64,000 bases of DNA from Hamadaea sp013361475 (GCF_040654195.1 NZ_JBFAHM010000017.1:118040-182039), one strand, 5' to 3'. Counted from the stretch's first letter, positions 41,440-51,927 are shown. Translations and numbers: made by a program. Notes: a model not told the origin generated them from the sequence alone.

Positions 41440-42963
41440 ATGAGGTATCACTTGCTCATGAAGTTCGTGCTGTTCCCCGGCCGCCACCACGTCCTGACCC
41501 GCTTCCAGGCGGAGTACCTGAGCCGCCTGACGGTGAACGGCGGCCCCGGCCTCTGGACCGTCGTCTGGGCGGTGACGTCGGCGAACCACGCGAACACCCG
41601 GCGCAACCCGGTGGCGTACCACCGGCGCGAGGCGGCCATCGAGCGGTTCAGCGTCCTGACCGGGCTCCGGTCCCTGGTGGTGCCGGTGTTCGACACCGCG
41701 CCGACGGATCGGTTCGCCGAGGTGACGATCAAGAACATCGCGACGGAGACGGGGATCGTCCTGACTCCGGAGAACACGGTCGTCGCGTGTTCGACGCCGG
41801 AAGTGGCGGCGCTCTACGCGAGGCTCGGCTACGAGATCGCGACCGTGGAACAGGAGACCGGGGCCGAACGCCCATGGGATGTGCTGACGCGGCTGGCGCG
41901 CGGCGACGAGACGTGGCGGGATCTGGCGCATCCGGCGACGGTCGACGTCTTCGACCGGTATCAGCTGACCGAGGCTGTGCGTACCGTCGTGAACGATCCG
42001 GTCGTCGGCGACGAGGGCGGCCTGACCGCGACGCGGGACTACCGCAGCTACGCCGAGTCGTTCGCCGACAGTGCCGCCCGCAAATGGTCGGCCGTACGCG
42101 AATACGTCCGTCCCGGCCGCATCGTCGACATCGGCTGCGGCGCGGGCGCGGTGCTCGAACTGGCCGACCGGGAGCCCGCCTTGCGGGAGAGCGATCTGGT
42201 CGGGGTGGAGGTCGCCCGGCACTTGTTCGACGAGTGCGTGCACAAGAAGGCGCAGGGCGTCTTCACCAATCCGAACGTGTTCTTCTACCGCCGCAACGTG
42301 CTCGGCGGTGCGGTCTTCCCACCCCGCTCGGTCGACACCACGCTGACCTTCGCGCTCACCCACGAAATCTGGTCCTACGGGGAGCAGGCGACCTCGCTGC
42401 GCGCCTTCGTCCAGGCGATCTACGACCACACCGTGCCGGGCGGAGTGTGGATCAACAGCGACGTCTGCGGCCCCGACGACCGTGGGCGCCCGGTACTGCT
42501 GCGCCTCGACCGCACCGACGGCGAGAACCCCGTCGAACCCCGGCGTGATCTGGCTGAGCGACCGTCGGCCGAGGTCGCGGCGTACGTGGCGGGGCTGTCT
42601 ACCCGCGCGCGGTTCGACCAGTTCGCCGTCGACTACCGGTTCGGCGTGGACTTCAAGGTCGACGGGGACCTGCTCCGGCTGTCCCTCGGCGACGCGATGG
42701 ACTACCTGACGCGCAAGGACTACGCCGGCAACTGGATGCCGGAGACGCAGGAGCAGTTCTGCGGACTGGAGTACGCCGACTGGAAGAGCCTGCTCGCCGA
42801 CGTCGGCTTCGAGGTCGACGCCGCTTCGCGTACGCTGCGCAACGACTGGGTCGTCGGCAACCGGATCGCTCCGGTGGCGTCGCTGACCGACCTCGACGGC
42901 CGGCCGCTGGACTGGCCCGTCACCCACGTGCTGCTGGTGGCCCGGCGTCCGCTGAACACCTGA
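41440..42963 (+). CDS. Nucleotidyltransferase-like/SAM methyltransferase fusion
   Basis: The 507-residue protein combines two domains. Residues about 7-180 look like a cytidylyltransferase/NMNAT fold: KFVLFPGRHHVLTRFQAEYL has a GRHHxLT version of the HxGH motif, and NHANTRRNPVAYHRREAAI resembles the NMNAT-type substrate loop. Residues about 200-500 are a class I methyltransferase with motif I (IVDIGCGAGAVLELAD), LVGVEVARHLFDECV, TLTFALTHEIWSYGE and GGVWINSDVCGPDD. ATG 41440 is my choice; ATG 41458 is possible. The function is unknown; a nucleotide-linked modification is plausible. Confidence 0.8.
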   Translation: MRYHLLMKFVLFPGRHHVLTRFQAEYLSRLTVNGGPGLWTVVWAVTSANHANTRRNPVAYHRREAAIERFSVLTGLRSLVVPVFDTAPTDRFAEVTIKNIATETGIVLTPENTVVACSTPEVAALYARLGYEIATVEQETGAERPWDVLTRLARGDETWRDLAHPATVDVFDRYQLTEAVRTVVNDPVVGDEGGLTATRDYRSYAESFADSAARKWSAVREYVRPGRIVDIGCGAGAVLELADREPALRESDLVGVEVARHLFDECVHKKAQGVFTNPNVFFYRRNVLGGAVFPPRSVDTTLTFALTHEIWSYGEQATSLRAFVQAIYDHTVPGGVWINSDVCGPDDRGRPVLLRLDRTDGENPVEPRRDLAERPSAEVAAYVAGLSTRARFDQFAVDYRFGVDFKVDGDLLRLSLGDAMDYLTRKDYAGNWMPETQEQFCGLEYADWKSLLADVGFEVDAASRTLRNDWVVGNRIAPVASLTDLDGRPLDWPVTHVLLVARRPLNT

Positions 42964-42982
42964 CGTGCGGCAGAATCGGGCG

Positions 42983-43738
42983 ATGGCAGTGCTTGATCAG
43001 GTCCGTCCGTTGCTGTCCGATCCGATGTTCTGGGCGCGATACTTCTACGCCCATGACGAGGGTCCCGGCGCCGACCGGCTCGGCGACCTCGCGGACGACC
43101 TGGACGAGGCCTTCGAGCCCGACGACGATGCCGAAGAGGACGACGAAGGCGACGGCGAGTTCCATCGCGAGCTGCGGTTCGAGGTCGGCGACGGCTACGG
43201 CCTGCTCCTGGACTTCGACGTGTCCCTCGACTCGTACAACCTCGCCGCGTACGGGCCGGGCCGGCCGGAGGCCGAACTCGGCTGGGACGATCTGGCCCAC
43301 TGGCACCCGTACGCGTTGCGCTGGTCCGAACTGGACCTGATCTGCCGGGCGCTCGCGGCGCGGGATCCGGAGCTGACCCATCCGGGCCCGGCGCTGGCCT
43401 TGCTGTGCCGGTTCGCGGCGGTGTTCGACGATGACGACGTCGACTCGGCGGTCGCCACCGTCGACGCGGCGTACGCCTCGCTGCGCCCGAAGAAGGTGCG
43501 CCCGAAGCGGTGGGCGAGCTACTGGCCGCAGGGCGCGGATTGGCTGGAGCGGTCGGATTTCCGTGGCGAGCACGTGACCTGGCACCGCGACGAGGCCGGC
43601 CACTCCTGGGGTGAGCAGGCCGACAACCACGGCCGGGAGTTCTACTCGATCCGGAGCGCGCGGCCGGAGTCGGACGGGAAAGGCTTCCCGCATGAGCTGC
43701 TCCGAGAGGTGCTGGCGCGGGCGGCGGCCGCCGCGTAA
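42983..43738 (+). CDS. Acidic protein of unknown function
   Basis: The 251-residue protein begins MAVLDQVRPLLSDPMFWARYFY. A very acidic run (about residues 38-60, Asp/Glu-rich) follows, then a mixed region (ELRFEVGDGYGLLLDFDVSLDSYNL, WDDLAHWHPYALRW) and a C-terminal part with WASYWPQGADWLERSDFRGEHVTWH. No signal or membrane helix is seen. Sequence of this kind occurs as hypothetical proteins in actinomycetes, but I do not recognise a domain. It starts 19 bases after the fusion gene and may be co-transcribed with it. Confidence 0.75.
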   Translation: MAVLDQVRPLLSDPMFWARYFYAHDEGPGADRLGDLADDLDEAFEPDDDAEEDDEGDGEFHRELRFEVGDGYGLLLDFDVSLDSYNLAAYGPGRPEAELGWDDLAHWHPYALRWSELDLICRALAARDPELTHPGPALALLCRFAAVFDDDDVDSAVATVDAAYASLRPKKVRPKRWASYWPQGADWLERSDFRGEHVTWHRDEAGHSWGEQADNHGREFYSIRSARPESDGKGFPHELLREVLARAAAAA

Positions 43739-43780
43739 ATCGGTTGCCGCGCCCGGAAGCCCCGGGTTACCTTCCTGATC

Positions 43781-43873
43781 ATGTTCGCCACGGCTGGATT
43801 CGGCGCGCTCGCAGGCCTTCGCCTGCCGGGCGCCGTCGCCGTGCGCGCGAAGTCGGCCCGACTGGATAGCTGA
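43781..43873 (+). CDS. Possible 30-residue leader peptide upstream of the EF-Tu gene
   Basis: ATG 43781 opens a 30-codon frame whose TGA ends exactly where the left arm of the leader hairpin begins. The peptide is Ala/Gly/Arg-rich without known motif. A small GCAGGC-CTTC-GCCTGC hairpin (43811-43826) lies inside it. No convincing ribosome site precedes it, so translation is uncertain; the case rests on its position. Confidence 0.3.
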   Translation: MFATAGFGALAGLRLPGAVAVRAKSARLDS

Positions 43874-43946
43874 CTCTCCTCCACCCCAAACCGCCCAGCG
43901 CTGCCGCGCCGGAGCCGGCCTGGGCACCCAGGACACGGAGGAGAGT
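43873..43946 (+). promoter_or_regulatory. Structured leader of the divergent tuf gene
   Basis: ACTCTCCTCC (43873-43882) pairs perfectly with GGAGGAGAGT (43937-43946), enclosing GC-rich inner stems (GCCGGAGCCGGC and CCTGGGCACCCAGG). The GGAGGAG arm could also hide or mimic a ribosome site. It lies 50 bases before the EF-Tu start and could act as attenuator or translational control. Confidence 0.5.
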
Positions 43947-43996
43947 GCCGCACGCCGTCCTGAGCCATCCATCAGCCGACTTCGAAGGATTCCTCC

Positions 43997-45199
<1,203 letters not shown>

Positions 45200-45230
45200 C
45201 GCCACGTCATCGGTCTTCAACGGACAGTCA

Positions 45231-45296
45231 GTGATCCACATCCCGGAAAACGTCGCGGAGACCACAGCTCGCGACACGATTCGGGATGTGGATCAC
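45231..45296. terminator. Long hairpin after tuf
   Basis: GTGATCCACATCCCG (45231-45245) and CGGGATGTGGATCAC (45282-45296) are perfect 15-bp arms. Between them GTCGCG (45252-45257) pairs with CGCGAC (45270-45275), making a second stem. It lies 31 bases after the tuf stop and before the MFS promoter region. A terminator is likely; an operator role for the MFS gene is possible. Confidence 0.65.
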
Positions 45297-45455
45297 CTAT
45301 GGTCCTAGGACGCTCTACGGGGTGAGACGCACCCGGGCCGTGGCGCACCCATTCGGCGAATCGGACAGCGCGGTAGGTATGTCCGTCTTCGCCCGGGGCG
45401 GGGCGGAGCCGAGAAGGATTGGGGGTCTGCTCGACACGGGTGAGGGGGATTCACC

Positions 45456-46943
45456 GTGGACACATTGCAGGCGACCCGATCGGGCGTGCCGATCTCGGAA
45501 TATCCACGGCGCTGGCTCGCGCTCGCGGTCATCGCCGTCGCCCAGCTCATGGTGGTGCTGGACGCCACGATCGTGAACATCGCGCTGCCGCAGGCGCAGG
45601 CGGACTTGGGGATCAGCGACCCGGACCGGCAGTGGGTGGTGACCGCCTACACGCTGACGTTCGGTGGGTTCCTGCTGCTCGGCGGGCGCATCGCCGACTA
45701 TTGGGGCCGGAAGCGGACATTCATTACCGGAGCGCTGGGTTTCGCCCTGGCGTCCGGGCTCGGCGGTCTGGCCCAGCACGGCGCCACCTTGTTCGCCGCA
45801 CGTGCGTTGCAGGGCGCGTTCGGGGCTCTGCTCGCGCCGGCCAGCCTGGCTCTGCTGACCGTCCTGTTCACGGAGGTGCACGAGCGGTCGAGGGCGTTCG
45901 CCGTCTACGGCGCGATCGCGGCGGGCGGCGCGGCGGTCGGGCTGCTGCTCGGTGGTGTCCTCACGGAGTACGCCGACTGGCGCTGGTGCCTGTTGGTGAA
46001 CATTCCGATCGCACTGCTGGCGCTGTTCGCGGCGCTCGCCGTCGTCCCGGAGAGCCGGGCGCACGGCAACACGACGTTCGACGTGCCGGGCGCGATCGTC
46101 GTGACGGTGGGTCTGGCCTCGATCGTGTACGGCTTCACGAAGGCGGCCACCGACGGGTGGGACGCGCCGGTGACGCTGGGCTTCCTCATCGGTGGTGTGC
46201 TGCTCGTCGGAGTCTTCGTGTTCCTGCAGATGCGCGTACGCAATCCGCTGTTGCCGTTGCGGATTCTGCTGGACCGCAATCGAGGTGGGGCGTACCTGGG
46301 CAGTCTGTTCGTGGGTGCGGGCCTGTTCGGTTCGTTCCTGTTCATGACGTTCTACTTCCAGCGGACGCTGGGGTATTCGCCGATGAAGGCCGGTCTGGCC
46401 GCGTTGCCGGTCAGCGCGGGTGTGTTCGTCGCGGCGGCGGTGGCCAGCCAGCTCGTGCCGAAGGTCGGGCCGAAGGTGTTCATGGTGACCGGTGGGGTGT
46501 TCGCGACGGCGGCGCTGTTATGGCTGACGCAGATCGGCGTCGACACCGCGTACGTCTCTCATGTGTTGCCGGCGCAGATCCTGCTCGGTCTCGGCCTTGG
46601 CGCGATCTTCGTGCCGTTGTCCAGCTTGGCGCTGATCGGGGTGGCCGAGCACGACGCCGGGGCGGCCAGTGCCACGCTGAACGCGACGCAGCAGGTCGGT
46701 GCGTCGCTCGGGACGGCGTTGCTGAACACGTTGTTCGTGTCGGCGGTGACGGCGTACCTGACCGATCACGCGGCCGGTGTGGTGTTGCGGCCGCAGCAGA
46801 CTCAGGCGGAGGCGGCGGTGCACGGCTACACCGTCGCGTTCCTGTGGGCGGCGATCATCTTGGGTGTGGCGACCGTGGTCATGGCGACCGTGGTGAAGGC
46901 GCACAAGAGTGACCTCCCGGTGCACGGGGCCGGGCCGATGTGA
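45456..46943 (+). CDS. DHA2-family MFS drug exporter (EmrB/QacA-like)
   Basis: GTG 45456 has a GAGGGGGA ribosome site. The 495-residue protein has 14 predicted membrane helices. Hallmarks are LMVVLDATIVNIALPQAQADLG (motif D1), WVVTAYTLTFGGFLLLGGRIADYWGRKR (motif A), RALQGAFGALLAPASLAL (motif B), and GGAAVGLLLGGVLTEYADWRWCLLVNIPIAL (motif C, antiporter). It exports drugs or toxic metabolites by proton antiport. No regulator is adjacent; the hairpin upstream separates it from tuf. Confidence 0.94.
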   Translation: MDTLQATRSGVPISEYPRRWLALAVIAVAQLMVVLDATIVNIALPQAQADLGISDPDRQWVVTAYTLTFGGFLLLGGRIADYWGRKRTFITGALGFALASGLGGLAQHGATLFAARALQGAFGALLAPASLALLTVLFTEVHERSRAFAVYGAIAAGGAAVGLLLGGVLTEYADWRWCLLVNIPIALLALFAALAVVPESRAHGNTTFDVPGAIVVTVGLASIVYGFTKAATDGWDAPVTLGFLIGGVLLVGVFVFLQMRVRNPLLPLRILLDRNRGGAYLGSLFVGAGLFGSFLFMTFYFQRTLGYSPMKAGLAALPVSAGVFVAAAVASQLVPKVGPKVFMVTGGVFATAALLWLTQIGVDTAYVSHVLPAQILLGLGLGAIFVPLSSLALIGVAEHDAGAASATLNATQQVGASLGTALLNTLFVSAVTAYLTDHAAGVVLRPQQTQAEAAVHGYTVAFLWAAIILGVATVVMATVVKAHKSDLPVHGAGPM

Positions 46944-46955
46944 CGGTCCGGCCCC
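46926..46955. terminator. Hairpin across the MFS stop codon
   Basis: GGGGCCGGGCCG and CGGTCCGGCCCC form a 12-bp stem (one G-U pair in RNA) with a 6-base loop. The MFS stop codon lies at the loop edge. The converging ABC genes end at 46965, so both units may stop here. Confidence 0.7.
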
Positions 46956-46964
46956 GTCGGGCTC

Positions 46965-48758
46965 TCAGGTTCGGGCGTACGCGTCGGCCTGGATGCCGTA
47001 GAGGTCGGCGTACCGGCCGCCGGCGGTCATCAGGTCGGCGTGGGTGCCCTGTTCGACGAGGCGGCCTCGGTCGAGCACGAGGATCTGGTCCGCTCCGGCG
47101 ACGGTGGAGAACCGGTGGGAGATGACGACCGTGATCGCCCCCGTACGCTCGGCGAGCCGCCGGGCGCGGTCCATGTAGCGCTGGAAGATGGCGTGTTCGC
47201 TGGGTGCGTCGAGGGAGGCCGTCGGCTCGTCGAGGACGAACAGCACCGGTTCGGGCCGCATCGAGGCGCGGGCCAGTGCGGTCTTCTGCCATTGGCCTTC
47301 GGACAGTTCGACGCCCGCGTACGCCCGGCCGAGCTGGGTGTCCAGCCCGTCCGGCAGCCGGTGGGCGAACCCGTCGGCGTCGGCGGCGTGGACGGCGGCC
47401 GCGACTCGGGTGTCGTCGTGCAGGTGCGGGAGGTCGCCGAGTCCGACGGCGTCGCGGAAGCGTACGTGGAATCGGCCGAAGTCCTGGAACGCCGCGCTCG
47501 TCCCGGCCCGCCAGCGGGCGGTGTCGACGTCGGCCAGGTCTGTTCCGTCGACCGTGATCCGGCCCTCGTCCGGCTGGTAGAACTTCGTCAGCAGTTTGAC
47601 CAGGGTGGACTTTCCGGAGCCGTACTCGCCGACGACGGCCACCACCGAACCGGCGGGGAGCCGGCAGCTGACCTCGTCCACGGCCGGTTCGTCCGCGCCC
47701 GGGTAGGTGAACGACACCCGGTCGAGGACGATGCCGTCGCGCAGTTCGGTCGGGGCGGGAAGCGTACCGGGGTGGCCGGCGGTCGTGGCGTAGTCCCGTA
47801 GCCAGAGATAGGGGTCGGCGAGCGTACGCCCGGCCATCGCCTCGGCGACGCCGAACAGCGCGTCCTGCAACGCGTCGCGCAACGTCGCGGCCACCGTGAC
47901 GGCCAGGACGAGGTCGCCGATGGTTCCGTCGCCGTGCGCCGCCCGGTAGACGACCAGGCCGAGGCCGGCCCCGAGGCCGAGGGTGAACAGCGCCCAGCCG
48001 GCCAGGTTCCCGGCCGCGGCCTTCACTCGTGCCCGATAGCGTACGCCCAGGGCCTCCGACCAGGCCGCGCGCTGGCGCTCGGCGAGCTGGTCGCCGACGC
48101 CGCACACGCGCAGCTCCTTGCCCCCGGCCGGGCCGGTGGCGAGGTTGAACAGCTCCCGCTGGAGCCGGTACGCCTCGGCGGTGTCGAGTTCGGCCTGGAA
48201 GGTCGTGCGCTGGCCCCGCCGTTCGAAGTAGATCGGCGCGGCCGCGAACACCACGAGGGGCAGCAACCACGGGGTGACCGCCGTGCCGAGCACGACGAGC
48301 AGGAGGATCAGCCGGAGGCCGACGAAGACGGCGATCACGGCGGTCCAGAGCGACGCGCTCATGCGCCAGCCGAATCCGCGTAGCAGCGTGACCCGGTCGA
48401 GCAGGTCGGTGCGTTCCAGATGCCCGAGCCCTGGCAGCCCGGCGAGCCGGGATTCGACGTCCCGGCGCAGATGCAGGGCGCCGAGCCGGTCGACCAGCAT
48501 GGCGTCGAGGTTGCGGCTGAGATCCTTCAGGTAGACGGTGAGGCCGAAGACGAGCGCGGCGGCGGTAGCACCGAGCACCGCGGCCCTCCGGTCGCCCCGG
48601 ATGATCCCGTCGATCGCCGCGCCCAGCGCCAATGCCAGGGCCGGGGTCGTCCCGGCGGCGGCGGCTTTCACCGTCAGCAGCGCAGCCGTGGCGCCGGGGT
48701 AGTGCCGCCACGACTGGCGCAGCACATCGGCGAGCAGTCCCAGGTATCGCCGGTTCAC
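46965..48758 (-). CDS. ABC exporter half-transporter (fused membrane and ATPase domains)
   Basis: The 597-residue protein has an ABC_membrane domain of about six helices over residues 1-300 and an ATPase with Walker A (GEYGSGKST), FQDFGRFH in the Q-loop, signature LSEGQWQKTALARA, Walker B (VLFVLDEPTASLD) and SHRFSTV. The signature has LSEGQ rather than LSGGQ. Its ATG overlaps the stop of the upstream half-transporter (ATGA, 48755-48758). The QWQ signature type is common in exporters near peptide-product loci. The pair should work as a heterodimer; cargo is unknown. Confidence 0.93.
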   Translation of the reverse strand: MNRRYLGLLADVLRQSWRHYPGATAALLTVKAAAAGTTPALALALGAAIDGIIRGDRRAAVLGATAAALVFGLTVYLKDLSRNLDAMLVDRLGALHLRRDVESRLAGLPGLGHLERTDLLDRVTLLRGFGWRMSASLWTAVIAVFVGLRLILLLVVLGTAVTPWLLPLVVFAAAPIYFERRGQRTTFQAELDTAEAYRLQRELFNLATGPAGGKELRVCGVGDQLAERQRAAWSEALGVRYRARVKAAAGNLAGWALFTLGLGAGLGLVVYRAAHGDGTIGDLVLAVTVAATLRDALQDALFGVAEAMAGRTLADPYLWLRDYATTAGHPGTLPAPTELRDGIVLDRVSFTYPGADEPAVDEVSCRLPAGSVVAVVGEYGSGKSTLVKLLTKFYQPDEGRITVDGTDLADVDTARWRAGTSAAFQDFGRFHVRFRDAVGLGDLPHLHDDTRVAAAVHAADADGFAHRLPDGLDTQLGRAYAGVELSEGQWQKTALARASMRPEPVLFVLDEPTASLDAPSEHAIFQRYMDRARRLAERTGAITVVISHRFSTVAGADQILVLDRGRLVEQGTHADLMTAGGRYADLYGIQADAYART

Positions 48759-50611
48759 CGCACGTCACCTTCCTCGAGGCGGTCGTCGAAGCCCCGCTGG
48801 AACCGTTCGGCCTGCAGGGCGAACATCCCGGCGTACGCGCCGCCGAGGGTCATGAGGTCGTCGTGGTGGCCGGATTCGGTGATCCGGCCGTCGCCGAGCA
48901 GCACGATGCGGTCGGCCTGGCGTACGGTCGACAGCCGGTGGGAGATGAGGACGACGGTGGCGTCGCCCTTGTGCGCCGCGAGCCGTTCGAACACATCGAA
49001 CTCGGTACGCACGTCCAGATGCGCGGTCGGCTCGTCCAGCACGAGCACCTCCGCCCCGGTACGCACGGCGTACAGGGCCCGGGCGAGCACGACCTGCTGC
49101 CATTGGCCGCCGGACAGGTCCACTCCGCCGGTGCGGGAGCGGGCCAGGGGAGTGTCCCAGCCCAGTGGCAGCCGGTCGAGGACGTCGGCGAGCCCGGCGT
49201 CGCGGGCGGCCGCCGCCATGGCCTCCTCGTCGCGGGGCACGCTTCCGTTGCCGAGCGCGACGTTGTCGGCGACCGTCAGGGGGTAGCGCACGAAGTCCTG
49301 GAAGACGATGGACAGGCGACGCCGCCACACTTGCGGCGGCAGGTCCGCCACGTCCGTGCCGTCGGCGGTGATCCGTCCGGCGGTCGGCTCGTACAGCCGG
49401 GCCAGCAGCTTGATCAGGGTCGACTTGCCGGCTCCGTTGAGCCCGACGACGCCGAGCAGCTCGCCCGGGCGGATCTCCAGATCCAGCCCGTCGAGCACGG
49501 GGTGGGTGGTTCCGGCGTACCGGAAGCCGACGTTCTCGAAGCGGATGGCGGGCCGCTTCGCCGGCTCGATCGGCTGCTCTGGCGTCGGCCGGCTGGTCAG
49601 CTCCTCGCGCAGCTGCTCGTACGCCCGCAGGCAGTGCACGGTGTTGACGGTGAGGTGCGGATTCTCGGTGAGAGCCTGGTAGACGGCGGTGGACGCGGCG
49701 AACACCGCCGCCGCGACGGCGACCGTGGCATCGCCGCGCACGGCGGCCAGCGCCACCCCGGCGTACGCCGCGAGCAGGGGAACCGTCAGGATCAGCGCGG
49801 GTCGCCACTGGCCGGCCAGCGTACGCCGCCCGTGTGTCCACATCGGATCGAACGCCACTCGCAGGTGATGCTGGATCCGCCCGACGGCCCAGTCGCCCAG
49901 GCCGAAGACCCGGACCTCCTTGCCTTCGCTCGGGGAGACGATCGCGTTCGCCCACACGTCGGCGTGCATGCCGGGCGCGATCGAGCGCCGCCAGACCAGC
50001 CGCCGTCGCTTCGCCTCCCGCGAATACAGCCGTTCGGCGACGAGCCCGGCGGCCACGAGCACCGGAACCAGCCACCAGGCGTACGCGGCGAGGACGACGC
50101 CCGCGCTGACCATGGCCAGCAGCCGGCCGATCAGGTCCAGCTGGACGAGGACGCCCGGACCGGGTGTGCCTTCGATGAAGCTCTCGGGATCGGCCCGGGT
50201 CTGCCAGATCAGCGCCTGCACCTCGGGGCGCTCCAACGCGCCGACGGTGACGCTGGTGCTGGTGAGCCGGGCGACCCGAGCCCGGTGCTCGCCGTCGATC
50301 CGGGTCTGGGCGAGGTACCGCAACGGTTCGCGGAGCACGCCGAGGGCGTACCCGGCGAGGACGACGACGAGATAGACGAGCAATGGGGTGACGGCCACGG
50401 CGGCGTCGCCGGAGACGACGGCGTCCAACCGGGACACCAGTGCGGCGAAGGCGACCGCGGCGGTCGCGGGCACGAGGCCTTCCAGGACGGTCAGCCCGGC
50501 CAGCGCGGTGAGCAGGCCCAGGCCGACGGCCCGGAGTTTCCTCAGCATCTCGATGCGGTCGCGCATCGTGGCGGTCGCCTCGATCTGGGCGGCCAGCCCG
50601 ATAGTACTCAC
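48755..50611 (-). CDS. ABC exporter half-transporter (fused membrane and ATPase domains)
   Basis: The 618-residue protein is the first gene of the pair. It has a membrane domain with ALGVLREPLRYLAQTRIDGEHR and about six helices, and an ATPase with Walker A (GLNGAGKST), signature LSGGQWQQVVLARAL, Walker B (VLVLDEPTAHLD) and SHRLSTV. It carries the canonical catalytic residues, so with its LSEGQ partner it may make one degenerate and one regular site. The divergent 264-base region to 50875 shows no clear operator. Confidence 0.93.
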   Translation of the reverse strand: MSTIGLAAQIEATATMRDRIEMLRKLRAVGLGLLTALAGLTVLEGLVPATAAVAFAALVSRLDAVVSGDAAVAVTPLLVYLVVVLAGYALGVLREPLRYLAQTRIDGEHRARVARLTSTSVTVGALERPEVQALIWQTRADPESFIEGTPGPGVLVQLDLIGRLLAMVSAGVVLAAYAWWLVPVLVAAGLVAERLYSREAKRRRLVWRRSIAPGMHADVWANAIVSPSEGKEVRVFGLGDWAVGRIQHHLRVAFDPMWTHGRRTLAGQWRPALILTVPLLAAYAGVALAAVRGDATVAVAAAVFAASTAVYQALTENPHLTVNTVHCLRAYEQLREELTSRPTPEQPIEPAKRPAIRFENVGFRYAGTTHPVLDGLDLEIRPGELLGVVGLNGAGKSTLIKLLARLYEPTAGRITADGTDVADLPPQVWRRRLSIVFQDFVRYPLTVADNVALGNGSVPRDEEAMAAAARDAGLADVLDRLPLGWDTPLARSRTGGVDLSGGQWQQVVLARALYAVRTGAEVLVLDEPTAHLDVRTEFDVFERLAAHKGDATVVLISHRLSTVRQADRIVLLGDGRITESGHHDDLMTLGGAYAGMFALQAERFQRGFDDRLEEGDVR

Positions 50612-50875
50612 GGTGTGAACTCCCTCGATCCGCCCTGAGGGGAGCGTGATCCGGCCACGCCGGACATGGTCAGCTCAGGGTCGGCGGCAGTGGGGCGACG
50701 AACGAACAGCCGGTGGTGGGCGCACGACGCCCACGCCCGCGAGTGGAGCTGCGCTCAGTCGGCGCGGCGGGCGAAGTCACGGAGAACGGCTGCGGTTCAC
50801 ACCATGCGGGCGATCTTCGAGGCACGCCGGGCGGATGTCAACCGAAATGTCAGATCGGCGGGCGAGGATGGTCGC

Positions 50876-51259
50876 GTGGACACCACCGAGGAGACGCGCC
50901 GGACCGCCCTGGACTATGTGGAGAGCCTGGAGCGGCGAGACTGGCCCCGCTGGGAGGCGTTGATCGCCGAGGACGTCGTCTACGAGCTGCCGCAGACCCG
51001 CGAGCGCGTGCACGGCCGGGAGAAGTTCCTGAGGTTCAACGTCGAATACCCGGGCGACTGGCACCTCGACGTGCGCAGAGTCGTGGCCGACCGTCGATAC
51101 GCCGCGCTGTGGCTCGACGTCGGGGTCGGCGACGAACGGATGGACGCCTGCGTCTGGCTGGAGATCGGGACCGACGGGGCGATCACGAAGGTCACCGACT
51201 ACTGGCCGGAGGCGTACGAGCCGCCGGCCGGCCGCGAGCACCTCGTCGAGCGCTACTGA
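50876..51259 (+). CDS. SnoaL-like/NTF2-fold protein
   Basis: I chose GTG 50876; the frame is open from 50666, but those 70 residues are Arg-rich and improbable. The 127-residue product has the SnoaL pattern: an N-terminal helix pair (RRTALDYVESLERRDWPRWEALIAEDVVYELPQT), GREKFLRFNVEYPGDWHLDV and a strand-rich end (CVWLEIGTDGAITKVTDYW). Such alpha+beta barrels act as ketosteroid-isomerase-like enzymes, cyclases or binding proteins. No partner gene is visible. Confidence 0.82.
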   Translation: MDTTEETRRTALDYVESLERRDWPRWEALIAEDVVYELPQTRERVHGREKFLRFNVEYPGDWHLDVRRVVADRRYAALWLDVGVGDERMDACVWLEIGTDGAITKVTDYWPEAYEPPAGREHLVERY

Positions 51260-51270
51260 TCCGTGCGGTG

Positions 51271-51855
51271 TCAGTCCGCGGGAAGACCGGTCTTCTCCAG
51301 TTCGGACAGCCGGCACTGTTCGACCGCGCGATAGGCGCCGTCCGCCAAGACGAAACGCGTGATGTCGGCGTCCCGGACGTCGTCGTCACCGGGGAACCGG
51401 ACCAGCCAGTACTCGGCAATGCCGGCACGGGCGTACTTCGCGGGCTTCGAGCCGACGTCGCGCTCCTCGGACTCCGGCGACACGATCTCCACCGCGATCG
51501 CGATGGCTGACGGCGGATGGTGGGCGCGGCGTTCGTCCGGTTCTCCGGCGAACACAGCGACGTCTGCGATGCGGGTGCTGCGGTCGCCGAACTTGATCCC
51601 GACCTCGTGGGTGGCGATGCGCTCGGCCCGGTCGAAGAGCGCGACTATTCGGTGAGCGATGCGGTTGTGCCAGATGATGGCGGGGGACATGATGACCAGG
51701 CTTCCCTCGTGCAGCTCGTAACGATTGCCGTCGTGAGGAAGCTTCTCGATGTCCTCCACCGTCCATTCGGCCGGCGTGAGGTCCAATGTGAGCAACGGGC
51801 GCTCCCTTCCGCGCTCACCGTAAGCCGGTTCACCAGCCGATTCGTCGGTCGTCAT
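51271..51855 (-). CDS. Uma2 family putative nuclease (DUF820)
   Basis: ATG 51855 gives 194 residues. The PD-(D/E)XK-like fold of the Uma2 family is seen: RYELHEGSLVIMSPAIIWHN, GDRSTRIADVAVF (acidic catalytic strand), AIAVEIVSPESEERDVGSKPAKYARAGIAEYWLV. Motif residues R-D-V, E-I-V-S and K-Y-A are intact. These proteins are numerous in actinomycetes and cyanobacteria, with unknown targets. It converges on the SnoaL-like gene with an 11-base gap. Confidence 0.9.
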   Translation of the reverse strand: MTTDESAGEPAYGERGRERPLLTLDLTPAEWTVEDIEKLPHDGNRYELHEGSLVIMSPAIIWHNRIAHRIVALFDRAERIATHEVGIKFGDRSTRIADVAVFAGEPDERRAHHPPSAIAIAVEIVSPESEERDVGSKPAKYARAGIAEYWLVRFPGDDDVRDADITRFVLADGAYRAVEQCRLSELEKTGLPAD

Positions 51856-51927
51856 GGACACATTCTGACACCGAAAAGGTCGCAGAATAAAAACCCACCT
51901 TACGAGTCACCACACGCGCGAGAGTGC

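Noticed and set aside
46879..48768. A 629-codon minus-strand frame parallel to the ABC half-transporter
   Set aside because: It is one frame off the real gene, which has Walker A, signature and Walker B motifs; this one has only Arg/Pro/Gly runs.
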